The notes below the pieces were generated by a model, which saw only the letters and a list, made by a program, of their open reading frames with translations, made no database searches and was not told where the DNA came from. A stretch of 22,704 nucleotides of DNA, from NCBI GenBank assembly GCA_041481445.1, contig JBGPBV010000116.1, positions 1 through 22,704 on the forward strand. Reading direction: 5' to 3'. Below, piece after piece: positions 9,319 to 15,742 of the stretch; within the stretch, counting starts at the first letter, position 1; each line of letters opens with the position of its first letter. This stretch comes from AA29 sp041481445 (lineage in GTDB: Bacteria > Acidobacteriota > Vicinamibacteria > Fen-336). Both the position numbers and the translations under genes were made by a program.

Positions 9319-10078
9319 GGCGCGGCGATGGCTCGCCGCCGCCCTCGTGGCCTGGGCGGGGGCGGGCGCGCACGCCGCTCCCGCTGCCGCCGACGATCGT
9401 CCGGTCATGTCCGAGCCCTATCGGAAGGCGTCCGAGGGGTTGCTGGCCGTGCTCTTCCCGGGGGCGCGCCGCGACTGGACCAACGGCGATCTCATCTGGC
9501 CCGACGGCCGCCAGCAGAAGCTGAGCTTCACCGGCCTGACCTGGGCGCCCCGGGACGGCGGCTGGTGGGTGGCCTCGGCCGTCGAGTTCCCGGACGCGTT
9601 CGACGAGCAGGTGCAGCGCCTGCTCCGCCTTGAGCGGCCGACCGAGCGCCAGGCCGCGCGGGTGGTGGTCGCGCGGGCGGACGCGGGGTTCCACGTCCTC
9701 GAGCAGCGTACCTTCGACCTCGATTCCGAGAGCCCGCTGGCCCGGCTGGTCAGTTTGGATTGGCTGCACTTCCCGGCCGGACCGGCCGCCGCCACCGGAT
9801 GGCCGACCCTGGGTGTGCGCGCCTCCTCCGGGGCCCTGGTCGCCCGAGGGGCGGGGCTCATCTGGTGGGGTGGTGAGTTCGACGTCGGCGCCATGTCGTG
9901 GTCGCGACGGGGGCCGTCGGAGTCCTGGCGCAAGGAAGCGAACGGCACGGAGACGCGCGAGCAGGTGGAGCCGGCGAGCGCCGCCACGTGCCCGCCGTCC
10001 TGCGACGCCCCGCCCTTCGCCGCGCTGGAGGCGGCGGCGCGACGATCACCGGCGCGAGCGCAGCCCTCGCCCCGGTAG
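9287..10078 (+). CDS. Hypothetical secreted protein
   Basis: The product is 263 residues. The ATG at 9287 overlaps the end of the giant gene by 32 bases. It is the only ATG that precedes the hydrophobic signal-peptide core (WLAAALVAWAGAGAHAAPAA, residues about 15-34, with likely cleavage after an AHA or APA site). The mature part has a tryptophan-rich beta pattern (WTNGDLIWPDG, then TWAPRDGGWWVAS) and a middle segment of charged helices. The C-terminal 50 residues are rich in Ala, Pro and Ser and contain CPPSC, a possible disulfide loop. No known domain is recognised. The overlap suggests translational coupling to the giant gene and a shared role outside the cytoplasm. The gene ends 36 bases from the convergent hydrolase gene. 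Confidence 0.72.
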   Translation: MDISRTFCCAEARRWLAAALVAWAGAGAHAAPAAADDRPVMSEPYRKASEGLLAVLFPGARRDWTNGDLIWPDGRQQKLSFTGLTWAPRDGGWWVASAVEFPDAFDEQVQRLLRLERPTERQAARVVVARADAGFHVLEQRTFDLDSESPLARLVSLDWLHFPAGPAAATGWPTLGVRASSGALVARGAGLIWWGGEFDVGAMSWSRRGPSESWRKEANGTETREQVEPASAATCPPSCDAPPFAALEAAARRSPARAQPSPR

Positions 10079-10102
10079 CGGCGACGGTCCTCCGGCCAGG
10101 GG

Positions 10103-10127
10103 CGGACGCGCTTCTCAGCGCGGTCCG
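10103..10127. terminator. Possible hairpin between convergent genes
   Basis: The arms CGGACGCGC (10103-10111) and GCGC-G-GTCCG (10118-10127) pair over nine bases with one bulged G and a six-base loop. The structure lies where the plus-strand secreted-protein gene and the minus-strand hydrolase gene converge, and it includes the hydrolase stop codon. There is no T-run on either side, so it is a weak terminator candidate; chance pairing in GC-rich DNA is possible. Confidence 0.3.
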
Positions 10128-10687
10128 AGAGCGGCCAGCCCCTCGCGATGCGTCTCGTCGAAGCGGCCCTCGAGCCAGGCGTTGACGTCGCGGCAGCCGG
10201 CGACGACCTGGGCCGCCCACTCGAAGTAGGCCCGCTTGCGCGCGAGGTCCCAGTCCTTGGGCGGGCTCTCCGCGATGCCCCGGAGGTTGCTGATCTTGTC
10301 CGCCATCTTGATGATCTTGGCCCGGTCGGACTTGTGGGGCGCGCTCTCGACCTGCCGGCGCTTGCGCTCCGCCTTGGGCAGGCTCTTGTCGTCCGTCACC
10401 TCCGCCACCAGGCGCGCGACCTCCGGCCCGAACTCGGAGGCGATCTCGGCCTCCGTCGTCCCCGTGTCCTCGATCGTGTCGTGGAGCAGCGCGCCGAGGA
10501 CGGCCACGGGGTCGTGCCCGCCCGTCGCGTAGGCCACCAGCCAGGCCACCTCGGCCAGGTGATTGACGTAGGGCTCGGCCGCCTCCCCCTTGCGGCGCTG
10601 GCCGCGGTGGCGGTGGGCGGCGAACTCGAAGGCCCGGGCCAGGCTCACGAGATCGGCAGGTCCGACGGGATCAGGCGTCTCCCTCAT
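10115..10687 (-). CDS. MESH1-like HD-domain hydrolase, probable small alarmone (ppGpp) hydrolase
   Basis: The product is 190 residues, close to the single-domain MESH1/SAH size of about 180. Members of this family hydrolyse the 3'-diphosphate of (p)ppGpp in the cytoplasm using Mn2+. The metal ligands are visible in order: H43 (in YVNHLAEVA), H69-D70 (in LLHDTIEDT) and D130 (in KMADKISNLR). The catalytic E73-D74 pair is present. The stretch VTDDKSLPKAERKRRQVE is very like animal MESH1. There is no synthetase, TGS or ACT domain, so it is not full-length RelA/SpoT. The ATG at 10687 has no Shine-Dalgarno sequence, but a promoter-like pair lies just upstream and would give a nearly leaderless transcript. 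The gene is monocistronic and divergent from the TetR operon. NADPH phosphatase activity, reported for MESH1 in animals, is an alternative. Confidence 0.88.
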   Translation of the reverse strand: MRETPDPVGPADLVSLARAFEFAAHRHRGQRRKGEAAEPYVNHLAEVAWLVAYATGGHDPVAVLGALLHDTIEDTGTTEAEIASEFGPEVARLVAEVTDDKSLPKAERKRRQVESAPHKSDRAKIIKMADKISNLRGIAESPPKDWDLARKRAYFEWAAQVVAGCRDVNAWLEGRFDETHREGLAALGPR

Positions 10688-10695
10688 GCCGGGGC

Positions 10696-10724
10696 AGGAT
10701 ATGAACCGGGGCCCCCGGCGTCAA
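10696..10724 (-). promoter_or_regulatory. Candidate sigma-70 promoter for the alarmone hydrolase gene
   Basis: Read on the minus strand, TTGACG (10719-10724) is separated by 17 bases from TATCCT (10696-10701). The expected transcription start lies within a base or two of the ATG at 10687, so the mRNA would be leaderless or nearly so. This agrees with the lack of a ribosome binding site. The -10 box matches the consensus at only four of six positions. Confidence 0.45.
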
Positions 10725-10739
10725 TCGTCCCCCGCCCCC

Positions 10740-10768
10740 TTGACATCAGCCACCGGACGACGTATTAA
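10740..10768 (+). promoter_or_regulatory. Strong sigma-70-type promoter of the TetR/efflux operon
   Basis: TTGACA (10740-10745) is a perfect -35 box. A 17-base spacer leads to TATTAA (10763-10768), a good -10 box. The predicted start of transcription (about 10775) falls on the first base of the 21-base palindrome described separately, so a protein bound there would block initiation. The local AT content is clearly higher than in the surrounding genes. Confidence 0.75.
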
Positions 10769-10774
10769 ACGTTC

Positions 10775-10795
10775 GGATGATTGATTCAATCATCC
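10775..10795. promoter_or_regulatory. Perfect 21-base palindrome, probable TetR operator
   Basis: The left arm GGATGATTGA (10775-10784) and the right arm TCAATCATCC (10786-10795) are exact reverse complements around a single T. The site starts at the predicted transcription start and lies 24 bases before the preferred TetR start codon. The size and dyad fit the operators of autoregulated TetR proteins. It also overlaps the alternative ATG at 10777, which argues against that codon being the start. Confidence 0.75.
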
Positions 10796-10818
10796 ATTTG
10801 GTCGATTTGAGAGGAAGG

Positions 10819-11481
10819 ATGGGCCGGCGGCCGGGAGCGCGGACGGCGGGGAGGGAGGGGACGCGGGTGGCCCTCCTGCGCGCGGGCACGGAGCTGTTCG
10901 CGGAGCGCGGCTTCCGGGGGGCGACGGCCGAGATCATCGCCCGCCGCGCCCGGGCCAACAAGGCGATGATCAACTATCACTTCCGGAGCAAGAAGGGCCT
11001 CTACGAAGCCATCCTGGTCGCGACGTTCGGGGCCCTGGCCGAGCGGGTGGCGGCCATGCCCGCGGACGGCGAGGGGCCGCCCGAGCAGCTCCGGCGGTTC
11101 ATCCGCGTCTTCGCGCAGACGGCGCGGGAGCATCCGTCCTTCCCGGCCATGCTCCTGCGGGAGATGGTCTCGGGAGGGGAGCACCTCGGTCCGGAGGCCT
11201 TCCGGCGCCTGGGCTCCGTGGCCGGCGTGGTGATGGAGATCGTGGAGCGCGGCGTGCGCGAGGGGACCTTCCGGCGCGTCGACCCGTTCATGACGCACCT
11301 GACGATGGTGGGAAGCCTGGCCTTCTTCTTCGGGACGGCGGCCTTCCGCCGCCGGGCGATGGCGGAGGTCGGCCTGCGTCTCCGCGAGCCGGACGCGGAG
11401 GCCTTCGTCGCCCACGTCGAGGAGCTGGTGACGCACGGCCTGGCCGCCAGCCCGGCCGCGCGGGGGCGGAGGACGGCATGA
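10819..11481 (+). CDS. TetR/AcrR family transcriptional regulator, CecR-like
   Basis: The product is 220 residues from the ATG at 10819. This start follows a purine-rich GAGAGGAAGG and leaves the usual short basic tail before helix 1. The in-frame ATG at 10777 lies inside the operator, almost at the predicted transcription start, and has no ribosome binding site. The helix-turn-helix is clear: LLRAGTELFAERGF, then ATAEIIARRARANKAMINYHF and SKKGLYEAI (residues about 17-65 of this start). The rest is the variable ligand-binding and dimerisation domain. TetR proteins repress their target until a small hydrophobic ligand binds. The gene overlaps the HlyD-like adaptor gene by four bases (ATGA), so it probably represses its own operon, as E. 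coli CecR does next to ybhGFSR. The ligand is unknown. Confidence 0.9.
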   Translation: MGRRPGARTAGREGTRVALLRAGTELFAERGFRGATAEIIARRARANKAMINYHFRSKKGLYEAILVATFGALAERVAAMPADGEGPPEQLRRFIRVFAQTAREHPSFPAMLLREMVSGGEHLGPEAFRRLGSVAGVVMEIVERGVREGTFRRVDPFMTHLTMVGSLAFFFGTAAFRRRAMAEVGLRLREPDAEAFVAHVEELVTHGLAASPAARGRRTA

Positions 11482-12479
11482 CGACCGAGAGGAAGGACGG
11501 GCGGAGGCGGGGCCGGTGGACGGCGCTGGTCCTGCTGCTGGCGGCCGCGGGCGCCTGCCGGGCCGACCGCGACCCGGGCCTCATCGCGGCCTCCGGGCAC
11601 GTCGAGGCCACCGAGGTGCGCGTCGGCAGCGAGGTGGCGGGCAAGGTGGAGGCCCTGCCCATCGAGGAAGGCAGCCCGGTGGCGGCGGGACAGGAGATCG
11701 CGCGGATCGATCGCACCGACATCGAGCTCGCGCGCACGACGGCGCGCGCGGAGCGGGCCCAGGCCGACGCGGAGCTGCGGCTCCGGGTGGCGGGGTCGCG
11801 GCCGGAGGACGTCGCGGAGGCGCAGGCGCTGGTGGAGCGCGCCCAGGCGGACCTCGTGGGCGCGCAGAGCGATTTCGACCGCATGGTGGGGCTCCTCGCC
11901 TCCGGCTCCGGCACCGAGAAGGCCCGCGACGACGCGCGCAGCCGGCGTGACCAGGCCGCGGCCGCCGTGCGCGCGGCGAGCGAGCGGCTGGCCCGGCTCC
12001 GCGCCGGATCCCGCAAGGAGGAGATCGACGCCGCCCGCGCCCGCGTGGCCGCCGCCGACGCCCGGATCGCGGAGCTGGACGAGCAATGGAAGGACGCGGC
12101 GGTGACGGCGCCCGTGGCGGGAGTGGTGACGGAGAAGCTCGTCGAGAGGGGCGAGCTGGTCACCCGCGGCCGCGCCCTGGCCGTGGTCACCGACGTCGCC
12201 CATCCCTGGCTGACCGTCTACCTCCCCGAGCCCGACCTCGGCCGCATCCGCCTGGGCCAGGAGGTCGACGTGGCGACGGATTCGGGGCAGCAACGGAAGG
12301 GGCGGATCACCTTCATCTCGCCCCAGGCCGAATTCACTCCCAAGAACGTCCAGACTCCGGAGGAGCGCGCCAAGCTGGTCTACAAGGTGAAGATCGCGCT
12401 CGACAACGCGGACGGGCTCTTCAAGCCGGGCATGCCCGCGGAGGCGCGGCTGCGCGCGGCGGCCGGGGACGGCCGATGA
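11478..12479 (+). CDS. HlyD-family periplasmic adaptor (YbhG-like)
   Basis: The product is 333 residues, near E. coli YbhG (about 332). It would link the inner-membrane ABC pump to the TolC-like channel across the periplasm. A basic start and one hydrophobic segment (about 13-26) form a membrane anchor or signal. The sequence ends LAAAGAC, a poor lipobox, so lipidation is uncertain. The first half of a split lipoyl-like domain follows (GHVEATEVRVGSEVAGKVEALPIEEGS region, about 40-78). Next comes a long Ala/Arg/Glu coiled-coil hairpin (about 80-198), then the second lipoyl half (VTAPVAGVV, about 203-212) and a beta-barrel region. An FKPGMPAEARL segment closes it, a common ending in this family. 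It overlaps the upstream TetR gene and the downstream ATPase gene by four bases each (ATGA), indicating translational coupling. Confidence 0.92.
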   Translation: MTTERKDGRRRGRWTALVLLLAAAGACRADRDPGLIAASGHVEATEVRVGSEVAGKVEALPIEEGSPVAAGQEIARIDRTDIELARTTARAERAQADAELRLRVAGSRPEDVAEAQALVERAQADLVGAQSDFDRMVGLLASGSGTEKARDDARSRRDQAAAAVRAASERLARLRAGSRKEEIDAARARVAAADARIAELDEQWKDAAVTAPVAGVVTEKLVERGELVTRGRALAVVTDVAHPWLTVYLPEPDLGRIRLGQEVDVATDSGQQRKGRITFISPQAEFTPKNVQTPEERAKLVYKVKIALDNADGLFKPGMPAEARLRAAAGDGR

Positions 12480-13441
12480 GCGCGGAGGTCCTGCTCCGCC
12501 TGGTCGACGTCACCCGCCGCTACGGCGCGCTGGTGGCGGTCGGCTCCCTCTCGCTCGAGGTCCGGCGCGGGGAGATGTTCGGCCTCATCGGGCCGGACGG
12601 CGCGGGCAAGACGACGACCCTGCGCATGGCCCTCGGCCTCCTGCCCCCGCAGGCGGGACGGATCGAGACCTGCGGCCTCGACCCCCAGCGCCGGCGGCGG
12701 GAGCTCTCCTTTCGCGTCGGGTACCTCTCGCAGCGTTTCTCCCTCTACGGCGACCTGAGCGTGGACGAGAACATCGCGTTCTTCGCCGCCATCCACGAGG
12801 TCCAGGAGTGGGAAGGCCGCCGCGACGCGCTCCTCGAGATGGTGCGCCTGACGCCGTTCCGGAGGCGCCTGGCCGAGCGGCTGTCCGGCGGGATGAAGCA
12901 GAAGCTGGCGCTGGCCTGCACCCTCGTCCACACCCCGGAGCTGCTGGTGCTGGACGAGCCGACCACCGGCGTCGACCCCGTCTCCCGGCGCGACTTCTGG
13001 CGCCTCCTCGCGCGACTGCAGCGCGACGGGCTGACCATCCTCCTCACCACGCCCTACCTGGACGAGGCCGAGCGCTGCTCCCGCGTCGCCCTCATGGACG
13101 CCGGGCGCCTCCTGGTCGTGGACACGCCGGACGCGCTCCGGTCCGGGACGGGGCTGCCGATCGTCGAGCTGATCGCCCGGCCGCGGCGGGCGGCGGTGGA
13201 CTGGTTGCGCGCGCGCCCGGAGGTGGTGGACGTCGAGACCTTCGGCGAGCGGCTGCACGCCACCCTGCGCGTGGGACAGCACGAGCTCTCGGCGGCGGTG
13301 GAGCGGCTCCTGGACGGCCTGCGCGCGGCGGCGGTGACGGTCGAAGACCTCCGGCCGACCACGCCGTCCCTGGAGGACGTCTTCATCCAGCGTCTGCGGG
13401 AGCGCGACCCGGCTTCGGCCGCGGCGGGAGGTGCCGCGTGA
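12476..13441 (+). CDS. ABC transporter ATP-binding protein, YbhF N-half-like, with degenerate H-loop
   Basis: The product is 321 residues starting at the ATG at 12476; the longer open frame upstream only shadows the adaptor gene. The motifs are Walker A GPDGAGKTT (39-47), Q-loop Q86, an intact signature LSGGM (136-140), and Walker B with catalytic E161 (LLVLDEP). The switch histidine is replaced by proline (P193 in TTPYLDEAE). Asp for Asn in Walker A and loss of the switch His both occur in the first half of E. coli YbhF, so this is ancestral rather than recent decay. The C-terminal tail (about 225-321), ending in a SLEDVFI segment, is typical of ABC-2 drug-export ATPases. It should pair with the second ATPase (gene at 14786) and drive the two permeases. 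Coupled to its neighbours by overlaps at both ends. Confidence 0.93.
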   Translation: MSAEVLLRLVDVTRRYGALVAVGSLSLEVRRGEMFGLIGPDGAGKTTTLRMALGLLPPQAGRIETCGLDPQRRRRELSFRVGYLSQRFSLYGDLSVDENIAFFAAIHEVQEWEGRRDALLEMVRLTPFRRRLAERLSGGMKQKLALACTLVHTPELLVLDEPTTGVDPVSRRDFWRLLARLQRDGLTILLTTPYLDEAERCSRVALMDAGRLLVVDTPDALRSGTGLPIVELIARPRRAAVDWLRARPEVVDVETFGERLHATLRVGQHELSAAVERLLDGLRAAAVTVEDLRPTTPSLEDVFIQRLRERDPASAAAGGAA

Positions 13442-14781
13442 TCGGACGGAGGCCGCTCGTTCCCGCGCTCGTCGTCGCCGCCGCCACCGCCGGCGGGGCT
13501 CCCGCGACGGCCGCCCCCGCGGTCGAGCACCTCACGGTCGCGGAGGCGGTGGCCCGCGCCCGCGCGCACTCGCCCGCCCTGGCCGCGCTCGGCGCGCTGG
13601 CCGAGGCCGCCCGCGCCGACGAGCGGGCCGCCCACGCCGCGCGGCTCCCCCAGGTCGACGCCGGCGCCGGCTACACGCGGCGGTCCAACGTGCCCGAGCT
13701 GAGCCTGGTCTTCCCGGGCCAGGAGCCGCTGACGATCTTCCTGAACCTGCCCAACAGCTACCGCACCGGACTGAGCGCGGCGGTTCCCCTCTACACCGGC
13801 GGGCGCCTGGGCGCGGCCGCGGAGGCCGCCGCGGGCGAGGAGCACGCGGCCACCCTCGACGTGGACACGGGTAGCGCCGACCTGGAGCTGGAGACGACCA
13901 CCGCCTACTGGGCGCTCGTCACCGCGCGCGAGACCGAGCGGCTCCTGCGCGAGTCGCTCGGCGCCTACGACGCCCACCTCGCGGACGCCCGCAACCGCGA
14001 GACGGTCGGGCTCGCCGCGCGCAACGAGGTGCTCGCCGTCCAGGTGGAGCGCGACCGGGCGGAGCTGGCCCGCCTGCGCGCGACCAGCGTCGCCGACGTC
14101 GCGGAGACGAACCTCATCCGGCTGGTCGGCCTCGCCCCCGGCACGCGGGTGGAGCCGGACGAGCCGCTGGCGGCGGTCGAGGGCCCGCCCGCCACGGCCG
14201 ACGAGGACGTCGAGGCGCTGGTCGGCGCCGCCATCGCGCAGCGGCCGGATCGGGCCGCCCTCGTGGCGCGGGTGGGGGCGGCCCAGGCCGCGGTCCGGAT
14301 CGAGAAGGCGGCCCGCCTCCCCCAGGTCAGCGCCGCCGCCGGGATCGACTATGCGAACCCGAACCCGCGCATCCTGCCCCCGGTGGACCGCTGGCACGAG
14401 ACCTGGGACGTCGGCCTGAGCGTGGGCTGGACGGTCTTCGACGGAGGCCGCGCCGGGGCCGCCGTGGGGCGCGCGGCCGCCCGGGCCGAGGCCCTGCAGC
14501 ATCAGCTCGAGGACCTGGACGCGCACGTCCGTCTCCAGGTCACCGACCGCCGCTCGAGGCTCCAGACCGATCGCATCGCCCTCGAGGTCGCCCAGCGCAA
14601 CGTGACCGCGGCGCGCGAGAACGCGCGCGTGGCCACCGAGCGGCATCGGGCCGGGCTCATCCCCTCCTCCGAGCGGCTCGACGCGGAGGTCGCGCTGATG
14701 CGGGCCGAGGTGGACCAGGCGGAAGCCCTGGCCGCGCTCCGCATCGGACAGGCCGCCCTCGACCGCGCCCTGGGACGCTGA
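13438..14781 (+). CDS. TolC-family outer membrane efflux protein
   Basis: The product is 447 residues, starting at the GTG at 13438 that overlaps the ATPase stop (GTGA). A signal peptide is visible (about 1-27, ending ATAA). Two homologous outer-membrane-efflux repeats follow. Each begins with Ala-rich helices around a LPQV segment (LPQVDAGAGYTRR near 70, LPQVSAAAGIDY near 297) and contains a conserved strand with a GG turn (AAVPLYTGGRLGAAAEA and VGWTVFDGGRAGAAVG). Long heptad-like helices make up the rest. TolC proteins trimerise into a channel through the outer membrane and a periplasmic tunnel. Here it would complete a tripartite exporter with the adaptor and ABC pump. Its position between the two ATPase genes is unusual. 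The stop is four bases before the next start. Confidence 0.93.
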   Translation: MIGRRPLVPALVVAAATAGGAPATAAPAVEHLTVAEAVARARAHSPALAALGALAEAARADERAAHAARLPQVDAGAGYTRRSNVPELSLVFPGQEPLTIFLNLPNSYRTGLSAAVPLYTGGRLGAAAEAAAGEEHAATLDVDTGSADLELETTTAYWALVTARETERLLRESLGAYDAHLADARNRETVGLAARNEVLAVQVERDRAELARLRATSVADVAETNLIRLVGLAPGTRVEPDEPLAAVEGPPATADEDVEALVGAAIAQRPDRAALVARVGAAQAAVRIEKAARLPQVSAAAGIDYANPNPRILPPVDRWHETWDVGLSVGWTVFDGGRAGAAVGRAAARAEALQHQLEDLDAHVRLQVTDRRSRLQTDRIALEVAQRNVTAARENARVATERHRAGLIPSSERLDAEVALMRAEVDQAEALAALRIGQAALDRALGR

Positions 14782-14785
14782 CCCC

Positions 14786-15742
14786 GTGGCCGCCGCCGTC
14801 GAGCTCGCCAGCCTGACCAAGCGCTTCGGGGCCTTCACCGCCGTCGACCGCGTATCGCTCGTGGTCGAGGAGGGCGAGGTCTTCGGCTTCCTGGGGGCCA
14901 ACGGCGCCGGCAAGTCCACCACCATCCGCATGATCTGCGGGCTGCTCGCCCCCACCGCGGGCACGGCACGGGTGTTGGGGGTGGACGTGGCGCGGGACCC
15001 GGAAGAGGTCAAGCGCCGCATCGGCTACATGAGCCAGCGCTTCAGCCTCTACGAGGACCTCCCGGTGCGCCAGAACCTGCGCTTCTTCGGGGGGGTCTAC
15101 GGCCTGCGCGGGCGCGCGCTGGCCGAGCGCGAGGAGTGGGCGATCGAGATGGCGGGGCTGCGCGGCAAGGAGGACGTGCTCGCCCGCCTTCTCGCCGGCG
15201 GCTGGAAGCAGCGCCTGGCCCTGGCCTGTGCCATCCTCCACCGGCCGCGCGTGGTGTTCCTCGACGAGCCGACGAGCGGAGTGGATCCGCTGTCGCGGCG
15301 GCGGTTCTGGTCCCTGATCGACTCCATGTCCGCGGAAGGCGTGACGGTGTTCGTGACCACGCACTACCTCGAGGAGGCCGAGCACTGCCACCGCCTGGCC
15401 ATGATCCACGCCGGCCGCCTGGTGGCCCTGGGCACGGTCGCGGAGATGAAGTCGGTCTTCGCGCGGCAGGCCGTGCTCGAGGTGCGCGTCCCGCGGGTGG
15501 CGGAGGCCCTCGACCTCCTGGCCGGCCAGCCCTTCGTCCGCGAGGTCTCCGCCTTCGGGACGCGCCTCCACGTGACGGTGGACGACGAGGAGGAGGGCCG
15601 CCGGCGCGTCCTCGACCTCCTGGAGCGCTCGGGCGACGTCCCCGCCCATGCCGAGCGGATCGTGCCCTCCCTGGAGGACGTGTTCATCCATTACGTCGAG
15701 GCGGAGGAGGCGCGCGGGACGCCGGAGGCGGTCCGGCAGTGA
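14786..15742 (+). CDS. ABC transporter ATP-binding protein, YbhF C-half-like, with degenerate signature motif
   Basis: The product is 318 residues from the GTG at 14786, four bases after the TolC stop. The motifs are Walker A GANGAGKST (37-45), Q-loop Q84, Walker B with E161 (VVFLDEP), D-loop SGVDP, and an intact switch histidine H193 (TTHYLEEAEHC). The signature motif is altered to LAGGW (136-140), with Ala in place of the Ser that contacts the gamma phosphate. E. coli YbhF also has an altered signature in its C-terminal half. It probably forms a heterodimer with the ATPase encoded at 12476. The tail (about 230-318) ends with SLEDVFIHYVE, as in drug-export ABC-2 ATPases. The gene overlaps the first permease gene by four bases (GTGA). 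Confidence 0.93.
   Translation: MAAAVELASLTKRFGAFTAVDRVSLVVEEGEVFGFLGANGAGKSTTIRMICGLLAPTAGTARVLGVDVARDPEEVKRRIGYMSQRFSLYEDLPVRQNLRFFGGVYGLRGRALAEREEWAIEMAGLRGKEDVLARLLAGGWKQRLALACAILHRPRVVFLDEPTSGVDPLSRRRFWSLIDSMSAEGVTVFVTTHYLEEAEHCHRLAMIHAGRLVALGTVAEMKSVFARQAVLEVRVPRVAEALDLLAGQPFVREVSAFGTRLHVTVDDEEEGRRRVLDLLERSGDVPAHAERIVPSLEDVFIHYVEAEEARGTPEAVRQ

Noticed and set aside
3781..9408. 1875-codon minus-strand frame as a real gene
   Set aside because: It lies wholly opposite a gene with clear domains, has no recognisable motif and shows a His/Val/Gly/Asp bias typical of antisense GC-rich frames.
10777..10818. ATG at 10777 as the start of the TetR protein
   Set aside because: It sits inside the operator palindrome, two bases after the predicted transcription start, with no ribosome site; the ATG at 10819 fits better.
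13054..15021. Minus-strand open frame opposite the TolC and ATPase genes
   Set aside because: The plus-strand genes have full diagnostic motifs, and the minus-strand translation has none.
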